Part shown: positions 61,518 through 64,000 of the stretch, piece by piece
How the letters are laid out: each line of letters starts with the position of its first letter
Position numbering within the stretch: position 1 is the first letter of the stretch
From: DSYU01 sp964437595
GTDB lineage: Bacteria; Chloroflexota; Anaerolineae; Anaerolineales; Anaerolineaceae
Assembly: GCA_964437595.1 (NCBI GenBank)
Contig: CAYTHO010000020.1
Location: forward strand, 1 to 64,000
Length of the DNA: 64,000 bases
Direction of reading: 5' to 3'
Notes under the pieces: model-generated
Seen by the model: only the letters and a program-made list of their open reading frames with translations
What the model was told of the DNA's origin: nothing
Database searches by the model: none
Made by a program: the position numbers and the translations under genes

Positions 61518-62765
61518 TTGAACATCATTATCAAAGCGAAACAGAATCCCAGACTTGGCCTGATCTTGCTGGCATTTATTGCCTTTATTGCCCTCGGCTT
61601 GCCGGATGGCTTGTTGGGCGTTGGCTGGCCTTCCATCCGTGCGGGCTTTTCGATCCCGCTTGATGCGATCGGCATGTTCCTGACCACTGTGGTCATCGGT
61701 TACATGACCTCCAGTTTTCTCAGCGGGTTTTTGCTGGCCCGTCTGGGTGTAGGGCGCCTGCTTGCAGCGAGCTGCTTCCTCACCGGGTTTGCGCTGATCG
61801 GCTATACCCTTGTCCCGCAGTGGTGGATGATGGTCCTGCTGGGCGTCATCGCTGGTTTAGGCGCGGGTGGGATCGACGCTGGTCTTAATACCTACGTGGC
61901 GGCCAACTTTGGCGAAGGGCTGATGCAGTGGCTGCACGCCTGCTGGGGCGTTGGCATCACCCTCGGCCCCATCATCATGACCCTCGGCCTCACCAGCCTT
62001 AACTCCTGGCGCTTTGGTTACCGCGCGGTGGGCATCTTCCAAATCGTGCTGGCAGTATGTTTTGTGCTGACCCTGGCCTTGTGGAGCCGCGGTGCATCTC
62101 CGGTGGGCGGTGCGGCCAATGCCGCCGTTGAACCGGAGAAAAAACTCACCGATTACAAAACACCCATGGGCGAAACCCTGCGCCAGCCCCAGGTGTGGTT
62201 GAGCATCATGCTCTTCTTCCTCTACGTCGGCGCGGAAAGCTCGCTGGGCACCTGGACCTATACGCTGCTGACCGAGTCGCGCGGCGTCAATGAAACCCTG
62301 GCGGGCTTCTTCGCGGGCAGCTACTGGTTCATGTTCACCATTGGCCGCATCACGGCGGGTATGGTCGCCAACCGCTTAGGGGTCAACAAGCTGGTGCTGG
62401 GCGGGCTGTTTGGGGCATTGCTGGGCGCAGGCCTGCTCATCTGGAACCCCGGCGAGGTTGCCAACGTGCTGGCGGTCGCCATCATCGGCATATCCATCGC
62501 CCCCATCTTCCCCGCCATGATGTCCGGCACCCGCACGCGGGTGGGTGATCACTACGCCGCCAACACCATCGGCATGCAGATGGCCGCCACCGGCTTTGGC
62601 ACCGCCGTCATCCCCAGCACCATGGGCATCCTCGCCCGCCAGATCTCGCTGGAGGTCATCCCCGTCTACCTGCTGGTGGTCTATGCCGCCCTGCTGGGCG
62701 TTTATCTCCTTGCGATCCAACCTCAAATGAGGCAGGTTCCCTTATCCGAAGGCACTGCGAAGTAG
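61518..62765 (+). CDS. MFS transporter, sugar-type
   Basis: 415 residues with twelve predicted helices. The MFS loop 2-3 motif is weak, but GAGGIDAGLNTYVAANFG and MQWLHACWGVGITLGPIIM match the FucP/GlcP-like sugar-transporter group. The cytosolic mid-loop includes EKKLTDYKTPMGETLRQPQ. TTG start 61518 has AGGAAGG 7 nt upstream. It is co-transcribed with the unknown protein. The substrate is probably a sugar, but that is inference. Confidence 0.88.
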   Translation: MNIIIKAKQNPRLGLILLAFIAFIALGLPDGLLGVGWPSIRAGFSIPLDAIGMFLTTVVIGYMTSSFLSGFLLARLGVGRLLAASCFLTGFALIGYTLVPQWWMMVLLGVIAGLGAGGIDAGLNTYVAANFGEGLMQWLHACWGVGITLGPIIMTLGLTSLNSWRFGYRAVGIFQIVLAVCFVLTLALWSRGASPVGGAANAAVEPEKKLTDYKTPMGETLRQPQVWLSIMLFFLYVGAESSLGTWTYTLLTESRGVNETLAGFFAGSYWFMFTIGRITAGMVANRLGVNKLVLGGLFGALLGAGLLIWNPGEVANVLAVAIIGISIAPIFPAMMSGTRTRVGDHYAANTIGMQMAATGFGTAVIPSTMGILARQISLEVIPVYLLVVYAALLGVYLLAIQPQMRQVPLSEGTAK

Positions 62766-62770
62766 AAAAT

Positions 62771-64000
62771 CTACTTCTTCATCCATTCCATTATCGCGGC
62801 CATGCTTTCCGGCGATACCGGCTGGCTTTCCAGCGCCCCATCCAGGGCGCATAAAAAGTTCTGATACACCTTCTGCATTTCACGGATAATCCGTTCGGGG
62901 CCTAGCTGCCACCATTCACGTGGGGTGAAGTACGCCGAAACCTCCGCCTCGCTGCCCTGCCGCCCATACCACTGGATCAGGTGCAGGTTGTCAGACTGGG
63001 CCAGCCACAGCGCCAGGTCGATCAGGGCCGGGTCGCCGGTCAGCAGGGCCTTGTTATATACCGATAGCATCAGTTGAAAAATCGACTGCTGGGCCGGGTT
63101 ACCCAGGAAGAAATCCATCCCGCCGCTGCCAGCCCATGTGCTGTGAAAGGCAGGCAGCGGCATCTCGTAGGTTTCCTGCCCGTGCCGGTCGATGGCCTCG
63201 CTGGCGGTGCGGAAAGCCAGCCCGCGCTCCGGGATCGCCTCCGCGAAGCGGTCCATAAAGCTAAAAATGCCGCTTTCTTTATTATGGTGCTCGCCAAAAG
63301 TCTCGTAATCCCACCCCAACAGCACGTAACTGCCCTGCGCTGCAGCGATCCAGTCGGCGTAGGTATCGGCCATAAGCGGCCAGCCGCTCCAGCCGCGGTT
63401 GGAGAAACGGTAGCCCACATCGTCGCTGAGCTGGTAATGGCGCGCCAGCAGGCGCAAAGGCTGCTGGTTGTGGCTGTACAAGAAGGTTGGCTGGCGCCAG
63501 TCCAGCACCCACGGGCGCCCATCGAAGAAAGCGCCTTTGAAGCCAGCCTGGTTGAGTGCGTGGTAGATGGTGTCTGACATTAACATCTCGGTCGTATCCG
63601 CCACCTGCGGCTCTTTGCCAAACAGCTCGCTTAACTCCTGGCGGGCCTGTTGCATGCGCTGGGTAAAGTGCGGCACGTTCCACAGCGGCAGGAAGCAGTG
63701 GTACGGCTCCACCGCCGCCAGCTCCACGTTGGGGTGGGCTACCAGGCTGCGGAACAGCTCGAACAGCTCCGTGTCCCAGCAGCGCGCCTGCTCGATGAAC
63801 GACATCGAAAACCCAATGGTCAGTTTGACACTGCCTGACCGTACCAGTTCCAGGAACTTGCGCGTGGCGGGGTAGTAACAGCGCCGGGCTACTTTCTGAA
63901 AGTACCGTTGGTTCATCTCCTCGTCAAATAGGCAGGTAGCCATTTCCTCCGGGCTGGCTCCCCCGGGGATGGGACGCGCCGGAAGGCGCAGGCGGCGCGG
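62771..64000 (-). CDS. GH57 alpha-amylase-like glycosidase, 5' end beyond the window
   Basis: At least 409 residues. The frame stays open through 64000, and the upstream codons read PRRLRLPARPIPGG, matching the N-terminal HQPxRL block of GH57 enzymes. ATG 63943 is therefore internal, not the start. GWDYETFGEHHNKESGIF carries the conserved Asp of the DxETFGEH motif, and the GYRFSNRGWSGWPLMADTY block is typical of small bacterial GH57 amylases. It would hydrolyse alpha-1,4-glucans. Its C-terminus is 5 bp from the convergent MFS gene. Confidence 0.88.
   Translation of the reverse strand, partial: PRRLRLPARPIPGGASPEEMATCLFDEEMNQRYFQKVARRCYYPATRKFLELVRSGSVKLTIGFSMSFIEQARCWDTELFELFRSLVAHPNVELAAVEPYHCFLPLWNVPHFTQRMQQARQELSELFGKEPQVADTTEMLMSDTIYHALNQAGFKGAFFDGRPWVLDWRQPTFLYSHNQQPLRLLARHYQLSDDVGYRFSNRGWSGWPLMADTYADWIAAAQGSYVLLGWDYETFGEHHNKESGIFSFMDRFAEAIPERGLAFRTASEAIDRHGQETYEMPLPAFHSTWAGSGGMDFFLGNPAQQSIFQLMLSVYNKALLTGDPALIDLALWLAQSDNLHLIQWYGRQGSEAEVSAYFTPREWWQLGPERIIREMQKVYQNFLCALDGALESQPVSPESMAAIMEWMKK

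Overview
The window reads as a chromosomal segment of a free-living bacterium, most likely a member of the Chloroflexota (Anaerolineae-like). This is inference from gene content: secreted proteins and lipoproteins with Thr/Pro-rich linkers, an NBR1-Ig-like surface protein, a DUF2142 membrane protein, many ABC systems and GH57/GH51 glycosidases. There is no rRNA, tRNA, CRISPR array, integrase or transposase in the window. About 53 protein genes cover nearly all of it.

Layout. (1) 0-6.1 kb: a giant secreted SpvB/RHS-repeat protein whose reading frame stops exactly where the hyperconserved RHS core junction should begin. (2) 6.5-12.1 kb: a LysM/M23 cell-wall peptidase, then a MarR regulator followed by a heterodimeric ABC multidrug-type exporter with one degenerate ATPase site; the marR promoter carries consensus -35 and -10 boxes and overlapping GTTAA repeats. 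(3) 12.3-24.5 kb: an exopolysaccharide locus in two divergent operons. The minus-strand arm holds a Wzy-like polymerase, GT4, GT26 (WecG/TagA type), a methyltransferase, the initiating sugar-phosphate transferase and a DUF2142 protein. The plus-strand arm holds a Wzz-like protein, a Wzx-like flippase and two methyltransferases. The centre of this locus looks more AT-rich than its flanks. (4) 24.5-34.3 kb: GH51 arabinofuranosidase, HIT protein, secreted beta-helix protein, two unknown membrane proteins, an ABC-2 type exporter, and DUF1801 and MOSC proteins.

(5) 34.4-39.1 kb: a ferric-iron ABC importer (binding lipoprotein, fused permease, ATPase) divergent from a DtxR/MntR-type regulator, with a palindrome between them overlapping the importer promoter. 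(6) 39.1-44.1 kb: a minus-strand run of an acidic-tailed small protein, a class V aminotransferase, an Asp-box beta-propeller protein, an ECF sigma factor and its presumed anti-sigma partner. (7) 44.5-51.7 kb: DUF362 protein, RNase Z, several hypothetical or lipid-anchored proteins, a ComEC-like metallo-beta-lactamase and an NBR1-Ig protein. (8) 52-55 kb: a NarX/NarL-type two-component system followed by a stand-alone degenerate receiver and a small membrane protein, with direct repeats just upstream of the receiver's promoter. (9) 55.3-59.8 kb: a solute-binding lipoprotein translationally coupled to an L-fucose-isomerase-like protein, then a signal-less S1C-PDZ protease coupled to a LuxR protein with a dead receiver. 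(10) 59.8-64 kb: an XRE-cupin regulator divergent from an unknown protein and an MFS transporter, then a GH57 amylase-like gene running off the window edge.

A recurrent architectural feature is long (10-20 bp arm), nearly perfect hairpins at gene ends, mostly without U-tracts. One of them also encodes the C-terminus of the iron-importer ATPase. No single locus can be declared a new system from sequence alone. The best candidates are the two-component system with its pseudo-receiver and membrane protein (52-55 kb), and the protease with its dead-receiver LuxR protein (58-59.8 kb).
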